DNA from: JACCTH01 sp050741915
GTDB taxonomy: Bacteria > Actinomycetota > Acidimicrobiia > Spongiisociales > ZC4RG35
Assembly (NCBI GenBank): GCA_050741915.1
Contig: JBOGEX010000017.1
Coordinates: 1-64,000, forward strand
Length of the DNA stretch: 64,000 bases
Reading direction: 5' to 3'
Shown: positions 33,762 to 43,168 of the stretch, piece by piece
Numbering within the stretch: the first letter of the stretch is position 1
How the letters are laid out: each line of letters begins with the position of its first letter
Translations under genes and position numbers: made by a program
The notes under the pieces: generated by a model
Told to the model about the DNA's origin: nothing
What the model saw: the letters and a program-made list of their open reading frames with translations, nothing else
Databases searched by the model: none

Positions 33762-35795
33762 ATGAGATTCATCGTCCGCCCCGGCGACGATCCTGTGGCT
33801 CGGGCCGATACCACTCTGCTCAAAGCGCTCGGCCTGCCCTACGGAGGGGTGCTGAAGGTCGGCAGGACCCACGTCCTCGTGCAGGGAGGTGAGACCACCG
33901 ACAGCACCGCCCTCCATCTCGGACCGACCGCCATCGCCAACGCCGGAGCGTTGGTGGGTCAGTCGGTCGATGCCGTTCGGGCCGTGCTCGGCAACGCGGC
34001 GGTGGTGAGGATGAATGGGGCGACGCTGCAGGCCGATCCCAAGGTCATAGTTCGAGCCTGGCAGGGAAGGCCGATCTCCAACGGCGACAAGATGACCATT
34101 CCTGCCTCTTACCTCGAGGGCGGTGAGCCGTTGGTTCTCCACGTTGCCCAGGTCGAGCCGGGCGGGGCCGGCCTCGTTGGCGCCGGGACTCGTTTCGTGG
34201 CAGGCAACGAGATCGTGCCGCCGGCGCCGGAAACCGGAGCAAGTACCCCGTCGCCCAGAGGCGATGAAGGGGCTCCAACCTCATCGGGACCGACAAGGAG
34301 CGAAGCGCTCCTGGCGGGTCTCGATGATCAGAAAGATCTTCTCGCCGGCTGGCTCTCGCTCCTGACCTCGAGTGATGACTTGCCCTCGGCGTGGGGCCTT
34401 CCCCGAGTGGCCGGCATCCTCCTCGAGGGACCGCAGGGGTGCGGCAAGTCCGAGCTGGTGGCCGCGGCCGCCGCCGAGGCTTCGGCCAGCGTCTACGAGG
34501 TTTCCCTCGATCAGGTTTTCAAGCCGGAGAAACTTCTCGACGTCCTCGAAGCCGCCATCCGCACCACCGCCGCCCCGGCCGTGATTTTCGTCGACCGGCT
34601 CGAAGCCGTTTCCGGGGACGAAGGCATGGCCCCATTTCGGACTCAGATGGCTGCAGTCCTGCGATGGTTCCTCGATTCGCTGGCCCGAAAGCCGGGCCGC
34701 GCCTGTGTCATCGGATGTTCGTCCCGAGCCGCCATGGATCCGGCGGTCGCCTCCAGTCCCTTGCTCCCCCGGGCCTTGACGATTCCTCCCCCCGACCTCA
34801 ATCGCCGTCGGCTCCTGTTCGAGGCCGCCCTCTCGCGGGTCCCCACCGCAGAGATTGACTACGCCCTGCTGGCCGGTCGCTCGGCGGGTTTCAGCGGGAC
34901 CGACGTCGTCGCCGCGGTAATCCAGGCTTCGACCCGTCTCGCCCGCACTCCCGGTGCCCGACTGACCAATGACGACCTCGTCGAAGCCATCCGGGACACC
35001 ACGCCCTCGCTCGGATCTCTTTCGTTGGGAGAGATGCCCAACTACGGATTCGACCAGGTGGCCAACCTGGAAGAGGTCAAACAGCGCCTGATCGAAGCCG
35101 TGGTCTGGCCAATCACCGATCCCGAGCGGTTCCAGAGCATGGGCATCGATCCCCCGCGGGGCATCCTGCTCTACGGCCCCCCCGGCACCGGCAAGACCTT
35201 CGTCGTCCGGGCCCTGGCCCACGAAGCTGGGAGTGCCTTCTTTCCGGTCAAAGGGGCCGAACTCCTGGACAAGTACGTCGGCGAATCGGAAAGGGCGGTC
35301 CGCGAGCTCTTCAGCCGGGCCCGAGCGGCGGCGCCCGCGATCATCTTCTTCGATGAGATCGACGCCCTGGCACCAGTCCGGGGTCGTTCCACCACCACTG
35401 TCACCGACTCCGTCGTGGCTGCCCTCCTCACCGAGATGGATGGGATCGGGGAGCGAGGAAATGTGGCCGTGATCGGGGCCACCAACCGAGCAGATCTCAT
35501 CGACTCTGCATTGCTACGGGCAGGTCGCTTCGAAACCCAGATCGAGATCGGGCTTCCAGATGTCGACGCCCGCCGGGCTTTGATCGATCTGTCAGATGTT
35601 CCCTTTGCGGAGGACATCGATAAGAGCAAGCTGGCCGAGGTGACCGAAGGGATGTCCATGGCCGACTTGGCCGGGGTACTTCGGGAAGCGGCCCTCGCCG
35701 CCCTGAGGGCAGATCCCAAGGCCCGGCAGGTCGAATGGCCCCACCTCATCTCGGCGATCAAGCGCTGGCAGTCGTCGCAGGCAGCCGCCGGTTAG
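33762..35795 (+). CDS. CDC48-like AAA ATPase, degenerate D1
   Basis: This 677-residue protein resembles Cdc48/VCP: an N-terminal double-psi-barrel-like domain (about 1-130), a linker, then two AAA domains. D1 keeps a Walker A (EGPQGCGKS near 223) but has VIFVDRLEA in place of the Walker B D-E pair. D2 is intact: GPPGTGKT near 471, IIFFDEIDALAP, the GATNRADLID sensor and LRAGRF arginine finger. It would unfold or extract proteins, perhaps for the tricorn or proteasome pathway. The ATG at 33762 follows a TAGCAT -10-like sequence by 8 bases. Confidence 0.9.
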   Translation: MRFIVRPGDDPVARADTTLLKALGLPYGGVLKVGRTHVLVQGGETTDSTALHLGPTAIANAGALVGQSVDAVRAVLGNAAVVRMNGATLQADPKVIVRAWQGRPISNGDKMTIPASYLEGGEPLVLHVAQVEPGGAGLVGAGTRFVAGNEIVPPAPETGASTPSPRGDEGAPTSSGPTRSEALLAGLDDQKDLLAGWLSLLTSSDDLPSAWGLPRVAGILLEGPQGCGKSELVAAAAAEASASVYEVSLDQVFKPEKLLDVLEAAIRTTAAPAVIFVDRLEAVSGDEGMAPFRTQMAAVLRWFLDSLARKPGRACVIGCSSRAAMDPAVASSPLLPRALTIPPPDLNRRRLLFEAALSRVPTAEIDYALLAGRSAGFSGTDVVAAVIQASTRLARTPGARLTNDDLVEAIRDTTPSLGSLSLGEMPNYGFDQVANLEEVKQRLIEAVVWPITDPERFQSMGIDPPRGILLYGPPGTGKTFVVRALAHEAGSAFFPVKGAELLDKYVGESERAVRELFSRARAAAPAIIFFDEIDALAPVRGRSTTTVTDSVVAALLTEMDGIGERGNVAVIGATNRADLIDSALLRAGRFETQIEIGLPDVDARRALIDLSDVPFAEDIDKSKLAEVTEGMSMADLAGVLREAALAALRADPKARQVEWPHLISAIKRWQSSQAAAG

Positions 35796-35839
35796 AGACA
35801 ACTCTTCCTAACTACGAGGATCACCGATACTTTCCCCGA

Positions 35840-37411
35840 ATGCAGCCCCAGGGACTGACGCCGCGGCAGAAGAATTGGCCGACCAGCGCCATCGTCGTCA
35901 CGTTGGTCCTTGCTTTGCTCTTGGGCCTCTTTGGTGTCCTCGGGGTGGTCGGAATGGTCACCATCGGCCGTCTCAACAACGAGGTCGAAGATCTTTCCAA
36001 CCAACTCGTGGCCGCCGAGGGTCGCATCGCCGATCTGGAGGATGATCTCGCCTCGGCCCAGAGGAAGGGGACAGTTTCCGGGCTCGAAGACCTGCTCGGT
36101 GGCCTCCTGGGCGGCGAAGGTGCGACCGGGTTGGAAGATCTTCTGGGTGATCTGCTCGGAGGAGGCGGTGGCGAGCTCGGGGACCTTTTCGGAGGTGAGG
36201 ATCCCCTCGGTGGGCTGCTCGGTGGCTTGGGCAGCACCGATCTCACCGCCTGCCTGACCTCGGCTCCGGGAGCAATCGAGATCTCCGAGGACGACCTCGA
36301 AACCCAGATCGACGATATTGCCGCGGCCGTCTCCGATCTCCGGGAGTTGGATTTCCCCAGCGAGGTGGAACCGATCTTTGTCAGTACCGAGGAGATGGGC
36401 GACCGGGTGCGCGATCTTGCCGGCGAAGCGATGCCGGCGGATGTGATCGAATTCGATACCCGGCTGTGGGTTGCCCTGCGGATGATTGACCCTTCCTTCG
36501 ACCTGGTCGCCACACAACTCGATCTGCTCGACTCTGCCGTTGCGGGCTATTACGACCCCGAAACCGGCGATCTGGTCGTCGCCACTAATGCGGTGGATTC
36601 GCCATTGGGGCCAACCGATCAGGTCACCCTCGCCCACGAGCTGATCCACGCCCTCACCGATGCCCGATTGAACTTTCCCGACCTCATCGACGATCCCCGC
36701 GCCGACCCCGAACCGGCCCGAGCGATTCAGGCCTTGATCGAAGGCGACGCCACCCTCGGCATGCAGCAGTTCTCTCTCGGAGCACTCGACCTGATGGATC
36801 AGTTCGGGGTGATCCTCGATCCGCGTCTCGCCGCCTCGCAAGCAGACCTGGAAGATGTGCCCTATCTCTTGTCGAACGGTCTGCAACTTCCCTACCTCGA
36901 GGGGATGAGCTTTGCCTGCTCGCTCTACTCCGAGGGTGGATGGGACGCGGTCGACTCCGCGTACGACGCTCCTCCGATGACGACCGCCGAAATTCTGTTC
37001 CCAGAGCTCTACGTCCACGGCTTCGAACCGCAGACCCCTGCCGGCGCTAGGACGCCAGGCGAGGGATGGGAGGAGCTGCGAACGGTCGGCTTCGGCGCCG
37101 TCGACCTTTTGAACCTCTTCGCGGCTCCCGCCGACCACCCTGAAGCCGCCCTCTCCGAGGTCCGGGAACGGGTCCGTTCCTGGGCCGGAGGGACCGCCAC
37201 TGTTTGGGATCGGGGCACCGACACTGCGGTCTTACTCAACCTCGTCGACAGTGGCGACGGTTCCCCTTTGCTCTGCGACTCCATGACCGAGTGGAAGGAA
37301 GTCGCGTTCACCGGCTCCGACCTCGCCAACGTCGTGATCGATTGTGAAAGCGACGCCGTCCGAGTCGGCATCGCTCCCGGGCCCGAAATTGCATCCTCTC
37401 TTGTTGGCTAG
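35840..37411 (+). CDS. membrane-anchored HExxH protein, putative metallopeptidase
   Basis: This 523-residue protein has one N-terminal membrane anchor (IVVTLVLALLLGLFGVLGVVG), a coiled coil (NNEVEDLSNQLVAAEGRIAD), and a Gly/Leu-rich segment built from repeats such as GLEDLLGGLLGG (about residues 83-130). A globular extracytoplasmic domain follows, with the zinc motif LAHELIHALTDARL near residue 268 and a downstream acidic helix (ALIEGDATLGMQQF) that may carry the third ligand. Proteolysis is inferred only from the zinc motif. The ATG at 35840 is chosen because it starts just before the anchor. Confidence 0.8.
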   Translation: MQPQGLTPRQKNWPTSAIVVTLVLALLLGLFGVLGVVGMVTIGRLNNEVEDLSNQLVAAEGRIADLEDDLASAQRKGTVSGLEDLLGGLLGGEGATGLEDLLGDLLGGGGGELGDLFGGEDPLGGLLGGLGSTDLTACLTSAPGAIEISEDDLETQIDDIAAAVSDLRELDFPSEVEPIFVSTEEMGDRVRDLAGEAMPADVIEFDTRLWVALRMIDPSFDLVATQLDLLDSAVAGYYDPETGDLVVATNAVDSPLGPTDQVTLAHELIHALTDARLNFPDLIDDPRADPEPARAIQALIEGDATLGMQQFSLGALDLMDQFGVILDPRLAASQADLEDVPYLLSNGLQLPYLEGMSFACSLYSEGGWDAVDSAYDAPPMTTAEILFPELYVHGFEPQTPAGARTPGEGWEELRTVGFGAVDLLNLFAAPADHPEAALSEVRERVRSWAGGTATVWDRGTDTAVLLNLVDSGDGSPLLCDSMTEWKEVAFTGSDLANVVIDCESDAVRVGIAPGPEIASSLVG

Positions 37412-37877
37412 ATCGACAACTGCGATCTTCCTGCTTGCCCTCCTAGTGGGAGGGTGTAGCGGCGAAACGGCGTCGTCGGAGGAGAACCTGCCGGAGATGG
37501 ACTTGGCCGCCTTTCGTAACCAGCTCGAGTCGTCTGATCGACCGGCGGTGGTCAATGTCTGGGCATCGTGGTGTCTGCCCTGTCGCGAAGAGGCACCGCT
37601 TTTTACCTCGGCCCACGCCGAATACGGAGACCGGGTCGACTTTTACGGGATCGCCTACAACGACAACCAGCCAGGAGCCCGGCAGTTCCTGGCCGAGTTC
37701 GACCTGCCGTTCGTTCACTACTTCGATTTCGACGGGGACGCTCTGGTCGAGTTCGGAGGGATCGGCGTTCCCCGGACCTACTTCTTCGCCCCGGGAGGAG
37801 AGTTGGTGGACACGCACAACGGGGTCATCACCGGCGATGTGCTGACCGAGGAGATCGAGAACCTTCTGCGAACCTAA
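37404..37877 (+). CDS. TlpA-like thioredoxin lipoprotein (Cys form)
   Basis: This 157-residue extracytoplasmic disulfide oxidoreductase has a signal with lipobox (LLVGGC, Cys 18) and an ordinary active site NVWASWCLPCREEAPLF (Cys 57 and 60), cis-Pro in IGVPRTYFF. It is the normal CxxC counterpart of the TGA-containing gene at 7385-7891. The TTG at 37404 overlaps the upstream stop and gives a compact signal; a TTG one codon earlier and a GTG at 37344 are alternatives. It may help thiol redox control of cytochromes or envelope proteins. Confidence 0.88.
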   Translation: MARSTTAIFLLALLVGGCSGETASSEENLPEMDLAAFRNQLESSDRPAVVNVWASWCLPCREEAPLFTSAHAEYGDRVDFYGIAYNDNQPGARQFLAEFDLPFVHYFDFDGDALVEFGGIGVPRTYFFAPGGELVDTHNGVITGDVLTEEIENLLRT

Positions 37878-37887
37878 TGCTCTGTGC

Positions 37888-37911
37888 TGCGGTTTCCGCA
37901 GAAGATTGCAT
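37888..37911 (-). repeat. 24-bp dispersed repeat, copy 2
   Basis: This is the exact reverse complement of 10121-10144, with the palindromic core TGCGGTTTCCGCA. It lies between the TlpA and ABC exporter genes. Confidence 0.75.
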
Positions 37912-37958
37912 TCAGTTTGCTCGGCGCCATAAGAGGCGCGCACAGATAGCCTCTGCCG

Positions 37959-39794
37959 GTGTCCGATCAGGTGACCGTCTACGACTTGCAGGGTCGGGAA
38001 GACGCCCGCATCGAGCTCCGACAGCTCCCCCGCCTCATCCGCCACGGCCTGGCCGTCATCGTGGCTGCCGGACGAAGCGAATTTGTCCTCTCGACGAGCC
38101 TTCAGATCTTCTCGGGAGTCTCAGTCGCCCTCTCTCTCCTGATCGGGCAGAGGGCGCTACAAACCCTGCTTGAAGTCGATCGAGCAGGAACAGGGTTCGA
38201 ACCGGTCATCCCCTGGGCCATCGCCCTCGCGGTCGTGACCGCTGCCAGCCTCTTTGCCAGCTCGGTCCAGCGCGAGCAGCAGCAGATCCTCGGCGAGTTG
38301 GTGGCCCGGCACATGCAACAGGCCACTCTCGAGGTCGCCACCAGGGTCGACCTCCAGGCCTTCGAGCATCCCGACTTCCACAATCGCCTGCAGAGAGTGC
38401 AATCGGCGATGGGCCAGCCCCTGAACATGGTCTATGGCTTGAGTGGTATCGCTTCGGCGCTGATCGGCGTCTTCGGGGTGGCGGTGGCCCTCTTCGCCAT
38501 CGAGCCCCTCCTGATTCCCATGGTACTGATCGTCCTGCTTCCGGCCTGGCTGGCAGCCTCGAGAAGGGGCTCGGAGTTCTGGCGTTTCTTCTGGCGGATG
38601 ACCCCCCGGGATCGCGAGCGCAACTATCTCGGTCATCTCCTGGGAGGCCGGGACGAAGCCAAAGAGGTCCGGGCCTTCGGTTTGGGAAGCTTTCTTCTCG
38701 GCCGCTGGAACCGTCTCTACGACGATCGGCTCACGGACCTTCGCCAGGTGGCCCGACGCCAGCTCCGCTACTCCCTTCTCGCCACTGCAGTTATCGGGCT
38801 GGTACTGGGCACCACCGTGCTGCTCGTTGCCTGGCTCGCTGCCAGCGGACAGGTGTCGTTGTCAGAGGCAGGGATTGCCGTCGCCGGGATCGCCGTCATC
38901 GGAGCCCGTCTGACCGGCGCTGGTTACTCGGCCGCCAGCCTTTCGGAGGCAGGCTTTTATCTCGACGACTTCAACACCTTCCTCGCCCTCGCGACTCCCC
39001 CACCACCTCCGACCAATCAAGCTCCCTCCGGCTTCAAGACAATCGTCGCCCAGGACGTCACCTTCACTTATCCCAGCAGCCAAGAGCCGGCGTTGATCGA
39101 TGTCTCTCTCCACATCGACGCCGGCGAGATCGTCGCCCTGGTCGGCGAGAACGGCTCCGGCAAGTCGACGTTGGCGAAACTCCTCGCCGGCCTCTACGTC
39201 CCTGCCGCGGGCGAGATCACCTGGGACGGAATCGACCTCGCCACCATTGACCAGACCGAGTTGAGCATGAAGGTGGCGGTGATCTTTCAGGACTTCATCC
39301 GCTACCACCTCGACGTGTCCGCCAACATCGGCTTCGGCAACATCGGATACTCGGCCAATGGTTCCGGCGGTCCGACGCTCGAAGACGCCGCTCGCCAGGC
39401 CGGGGCGGACGATTTCATCGATCGGCTGCCGGCGGCGTATGACACTTTGCTCGGCCCCGAATTCCTCGGCGGCGTCGATCTCTCAGTTGGGCAGTGGCAA
39501 CGGATTGCATTGGCGCGAGCCTTCTTTCGCGATGCCCCGCTGATCATCCTCGATGAACCCACTGCTTCCCTCGACGCCAAAGCCGAACACGAATTGTTCG
39601 CTCGCATCCGCACGCTGCTCGCCGGCCGGACGGTGCTCTTGATCTCGCACCGGTTCTCCTCGGTGCGAGCGGCCGACCGGGTTTACGTGCTTCACGAGGG
39701 ACGGGTCGTCGAACGCGGTACTCATGCCGAATTGATTGCCGCCGAGGGTCGTTACGCGGAGATGTACACGATGCAGGCGGAGGCATACCGCTAG
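37959..39794 (+). CDS. ABC exporter, fused membrane and ATPase domains
   Basis: This 611-residue half-transporter has an N-terminal membrane domain of about six helices (residues 35-330) and a C-terminal ATPase. The ATPase has Walker A (GENGSGKST), a Q-loop (IFQDFIRYHLDV), signature LSVGQWQRIALARAF, Walker B (LIILDEPTASLD) and the H-loop (ISHRFSS). It probably acts as a homodimer exporting a lipid, peptide or drug. The start is GTG at 37959. It is followed by a short palindromic element. Confidence 0.92.
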   Translation: MSDQVTVYDLQGREDARIELRQLPRLIRHGLAVIVAAGRSEFVLSTSLQIFSGVSVALSLLIGQRALQTLLEVDRAGTGFEPVIPWAIALAVVTAASLFASSVQREQQQILGELVARHMQQATLEVATRVDLQAFEHPDFHNRLQRVQSAMGQPLNMVYGLSGIASALIGVFGVAVALFAIEPLLIPMVLIVLLPAWLAASRRGSEFWRFFWRMTPRDRERNYLGHLLGGRDEAKEVRAFGLGSFLLGRWNRLYDDRLTDLRQVARRQLRYSLLATAVIGLVLGTTVLLVAWLAASGQVSLSEAGIAVAGIAVIGARLTGAGYSAASLSEAGFYLDDFNTFLALATPPPPPTNQAPSGFKTIVAQDVTFTYPSSQEPALIDVSLHIDAGEIVALVGENGSGKSTLAKLLAGLYVPAAGEITWDGIDLATIDQTELSMKVAVIFQDFIRYHLDVSANIGFGNIGYSANGSGGPTLEDAARQAGADDFIDRLPAAYDTLLGPEFLGGVDLSVGQWQRIALARAFFRDAPLIILDEPTASLDAKAEHELFARIRTLLAGRTVLLISHRFSSVRAADRVYVLHEGRVVERGTHAELIAAEGRYAEMYTMQAEAYR

Positions 39795-39796
39795 TC

Positions 39797-39816
39797 CCCT
39801 TCTTGCGTAAGAAGGG
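39797..39816. repeat. short TTCTTGCGTA palindrome, copy 3
   Basis: CCCTTCTT (39797-39804) pairs with AAGAAGGG (39809-39816) around a GCGT loop. The motif TTCTTGCGTA is present but the long inner part of other copies is missing. It stands between convergent genes and may act as a terminator in both directions. Confidence 0.7.
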
Positions 39817-39817
39817 A

Positions 39818-41260
39818 TCAAGCGAGTCTTTGCCGCAAGGTCTCGTTGACCATTTTCGGATCGGCTTTGCCTCCGGTCGACTTCATCACCAGACCGACCA
39901 AGAACCCGAGCACTTTCTCCTCCCCCGATCGATAGCGCTCGACGGCCGCGCCCTCTGTCGCCAGGACCTCCGCCACCGCCGCTTCAATGGCAGAGGTGTC
40001 CGAGATCTGCAACAAGTCAAGGCGGGCGGCGACCACCTCGGCCGGCTCTCCACTCATCAGCATCTCCACCAGCACCTCTTTGGCAGCCGACGACGAGAGT
40101 CGCCCATCTTCAGTCATCGCAATCAGCCCGAAGAGGTTGGGGCCATCGATGGCAGCAACCGTGTCGAGGCGGCGAATCGCGGCCGTGAGCTCGCCCGCCA
40201 CCCAGTTGGCGGCTGTTGTCGGTTTGGCACCCAAGGAAACCGCGTCCTCGAAGGTCCGCCGCAACTCCGGCTCGGCGACAGCCAGAGCGCGGGCGGTATG
40301 CGGAGCGATCCCGAGGCTCTCGAGGCGCAAGCGACGATCGGCGGGAAGTTCGGGAAGCTCGGCCCCGAGACGGTCGACCACATCAGACGAAAAGACCATG
40401 GGCAGAAGATCAGGTTCCGCGAAGTAGCGATAATCCGAGCTCTCCTCCTTGCTCCGCATGCTGCGAGTAGCTCCCGACTCCTCGTCCCAATGCCGTGTCT
40501 CCTGCTTCACCGCTTGTCCGTTCTCGAGCACGGCGACCTGGCGATCGATCTCCGAGGCTACTGCTCGTTCCAAAGATCGGAACGAGTTCATGTTCTTGAT
40601 CTCAACCTTCGTCCCCAGCTCGATATTGCCCACAGGACGCACAGAAATGTTGGCGTCGAATCGGATCGAGCCCGCTTCCATGCGGGCGTCAGACACGCCG
40701 AGTTCGAAGACGAGATTTCGTAAGTCTTGGGCGTAGGCTCGCGTCTCGGCTGCTGAGCGCAGGTCGGGGCGGGAAACGATCTCCACCAGCGGTACTCCGG
40801 AGCGGTTGAAGTCGAGCAACGTCGAGGTGGCGGTGTGGATTCGCCCTCCGTTTCCTTGGTGGAGGCTTTTGCCAGTGTCCTCCTCCATATGAGCACGCTC
40901 GATCCCGATTCGACGTGTCTCCTCGCCCACGGTCACATCGAGCCAGCCATCACGACAAACCGGAAGGTCGAACTGACTGACCTGATAGTTCTTGGGGAGA
41001 TCGGCATAGAAGTAGTTCTTGCGATGAAAGACCGACTTTTCCGTGATCTCGCAGTGCAAAGCGAGACCGATGCGAATGATCCAGTCGAGAGCGACGCTGT
41101 TGACGACCGGCAACGCTCCGGGGAGCCCCAGGCAGGTCGGGCAAACCCTGGTGTTGGCCTCGTCACCGAAGGAGACCTCGCAACCGCAGAACATCTTCGA
41201 CTTGGTTTTGAGCTCGACATGGACTTCTATGCCGATGACCGGCTCCCACGTTGGCGTCAT
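39818..41260 (-). CDS. gatB: Asp-tRNA(Asn)/Glu-tRNA(Gln) amidotransferase subunit B
   Basis: This 480-residue subunit binds the mischarged tRNA and activates Glu or Asp for amidation. Motifs: GIEVHVELKTKSKMFCGC, the zinc-site CPTCLGLPG, the LLDFNRSGVPLVEIV block, and the C-terminal GatB/Yqey helical domain. The ATG at 41260 overlaps the gatA stop (ATGA). It ends 2 bases from a short palindrome. Confidence 0.97.
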   Translation of the reverse strand: MTPTWEPVIGIEVHVELKTKSKMFCGCEVSFGDEANTRVCPTCLGLPGALPVVNSVALDWIIRIGLALHCEITEKSVFHRKNYFYADLPKNYQVSQFDLPVCRDGWLDVTVGEETRRIGIERAHMEEDTGKSLHQGNGGRIHTATSTLLDFNRSGVPLVEIVSRPDLRSAAETRAYAQDLRNLVFELGVSDARMEAGSIRFDANISVRPVGNIELGTKVEIKNMNSFRSLERAVASEIDRQVAVLENGQAVKQETRHWDEESGATRSMRSKEESSDYRYFAEPDLLPMVFSSDVVDRLGAELPELPADRRLRLESLGIAPHTARALAVAEPELRRTFEDAVSLGAKPTTAANWVAGELTAAIRRLDTVAAIDGPNLFGLIAMTEDGRLSSSAAKEVLVEMLMSGEPAEVVAARLDLLQISDTSAIEAAVAEVLATEGAAVERYRSGEEKVLGFLVGLVMKSTGGKADPKMVNETLRQRLA

Positions 41261-42717
41261 GGTTGAGCCGCCATCGCCGGGCGAGCCGTGAACCCTGCCA
41301 GAGCTTCGACTGCCGCCGCCGTTTGGAACATCACCCTCTCGCCCAGGGCCGGTGCCATGACCTGGAACCCGATCGGGAGGCCGGCGGAGTCGAGCCCGAT
41401 GGGAACGGAGATCGCCGGGGTCCCGGCCAGGTTGGCAGGAATCGTGCAAACGTCGGAGAGGTACATGGCGAGCGGGTCCCGGGTTTTCGCCCCGAGCTCG
41501 AAGGCAGTGGTCGGGCTGGTGGGCGAAACCAGCACATCGACGTGTTCGAAGCCGCTTTGCAGCTCGGCGATCAGAAGGCTGCGCACCTTCTGCGCCTTCC
41601 CGTAGAAGGCGTCGTAGTAGCCAGCGGAAAGCGCATAGGTGCCGAGCAGAATCCGCCGAGTGACTTCTGGTCCGAATCCTTCGGCTCGAGTTCGAGCCAT
41701 CATCTCCTCCACCGTTGCCCCCGGCACCCGGAGCCCGTACCGGACCCCATCGAAGCGGGCAAGGTTGGCCGAGGCTTCGGCTGGGTTGATGAGGTAGTAG
41801 GCCGAGAGAGCAACCTCGAACGACGGCAGTGAAACCTCCATCACCTTGGCTCCTTCATCGGCCAGCTTGTCCACCATGGCGGTGGTGGCGGCGGCGACCT
41901 CGGAGTCGTACCCCTCGCCGGAAAGCTCACGCACGATCCCGATCCGCAGGCCGCTCACTCCTTCGCCCAAACGGTCACCGATCTCGGGTAGTGGCCCCTC
42001 GTAGGAGGTCGCATCGAGGGGGTCATGACCGCCTACGGCTTGAAACAACGTCAGCGCGTCGGCGACGGTGCGAGCGAAAGGACCGATCTGGTCGAGACTG
42101 GAAGCGAACGCCACCAATCCATACCGGCTGATCAGGCCATAGGTCGGCTTGAACCCGACGACCCCGCATAAGGCCGCCGGCTGTCGAATCGACCCCCCGG
42201 TGTCGGAGCCGAAGGCACCGAGGACCGAGCCCACTGCCACCGCAGCGGCCGATCCCCCGGAGCTCCCGCCTGGCACACGCTCGGGATTCCAAGGGTTGCG
42301 GGTGGGCCCATAAGCAGAGTTCTCGGTCGACGACCCCATGGCGAACTCGTCGCAGTTCGTCTTTCCGATCAGGATCGCGCCTGCGTCTCGCAGCCGGCTG
42401 ACGGCGGTGGCGTCGTACGGCGGTCGATAACCGGCGAGGATCTGGCTGGCACACGTCGTTTCAAGATTGCGAGTGCAGAAGTTGTCCTTCACCGCCACCG
42501 GGATTCCCTCCAAAGGACCGCGGTCAGTTCCCCGGCGGATGCGTTTGTCGGAGTCGGCGGCCGCGACTGCCGCCCCTTCGTGGTCGATGGTGAGAAAACA
42601 ATGAAGGTCGGCCTCGGTCAACGAGGCCCGCTCCAATACCGACCCGAGGAGTTCGATGGCAGACAACTCCTTCTTCGTCAGGGCTACCCGCGCAGCAGCA
42701 ATCGTGAAGTCCGACAT
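41257..42717 (-). CDS. gatA: aspartyl/glutamyl-tRNA amidotransferase subunit A
   Basis: This 486-residue amidase releases ammonia from glutamine for GatB. The Ser-cisSer-Lys triad is in the amidase signature VPGGSSGGSAAAVA plus SDTGGSIRQPA and AVKDNF. Length fits. The gatC stop and the gatA ATG overlap by one base (TGATG). Confidence 0.97.
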   Translation of the reverse strand: MSDFTIAAARVALTKKELSAIELLGSVLERASLTEADLHCFLTIDHEGAAVAAADSDKRIRRGTDRGPLEGIPVAVKDNFCTRNLETTCASQILAGYRPPYDATAVSRLRDAGAILIGKTNCDEFAMGSSTENSAYGPTRNPWNPERVPGGSSGGSAAAVAVGSVLGAFGSDTGGSIRQPAALCGVVGFKPTYGLISRYGLVAFASSLDQIGPFARTVADALTLFQAVGGHDPLDATSYEGPLPEIGDRLGEGVSGLRIGIVRELSGEGYDSEVAAATTAMVDKLADEGAKVMEVSLPSFEVALSAYYLINPAEASANLARFDGVRYGLRVPGATVEEMMARTRAEGFGPEVTRRILLGTYALSAGYYDAFYGKAQKVRSLLIAELQSGFEHVDVLVSPTSPTTAFELGAKTRDPLAMYLSDVCTIPANLAGTPAISVPIGLDSAGLPIGFQVMAPALGERVMFQTAAAVEALAGFTARPAMAAQP

Positions 42718-43004
42718 CAGCTCTCGAGCGCGGGCGGGACAACGAAGTAGACGCCGTCGGTGACGGGCGCGGCCGCCAGGACCTCGTCGCGATCGAGGGA
42801 TGGTCGAACCTCGTCGGGGCGGAACTGGTTGACGATGCCGAGGGGGTGAGCGGTCGGTTCGAAGCCCTCGGTGTCAACGTCTTGGACCCGGGCGGCGTGT
42901 TCGAGGATCAAGCCAAGCTGATCGCGATAGAACGTGAGTTCTTCGGGCGACAAAGCCAGACGGGCCAGACGGGCGACGTAGGAGATGTCGATGTCAACCG
43001 GCAT
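42717..43004 (-). CDS. gatC: aspartyl/glutamyl-tRNA amidotransferase subunit C
   Basis: This 95-residue subunit holds GatA and GatB together. It has the typical start (VDIDISYVARLARLALSPEE) and the C-terminal VPPALES tail. It is first of the minus-strand operon gatC-gatA-gatB, with overlaps at both junctions. The 164 bases between it and the divergent M23 gene hold the promoters for both. Confidence 0.95.
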   Translation of the reverse strand: MPVDIDISYVARLARLALSPEELTFYRDQLGLILEHAARVQDVDTEGFEPTAHPLGIVNQFRPDEVRPSLDRDEVLAAAPVTDGVYFVVPPALES

Positions 43005-43168
43005 AAGGCTTTCCGCCGAGATGGGGAGCAGGGCAGTTTAGGTAAAGCCGCTTTCGGAATTTCCCGTTTGCAGGCTTCATGGGCCCATGCTTAGCTGCCT
43101 CGGGTTCGCTGGCTCCGGGAGGGGATTACGTGCTCAAGGCAGGCTTCGCTATTGCCGAGAGAGTCTTG

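Noticed and set aside
35792..37138. A 448-codon minus-strand frame
   Set aside because: Antisense of the anchored HExxH protein gene; no start signal or family.
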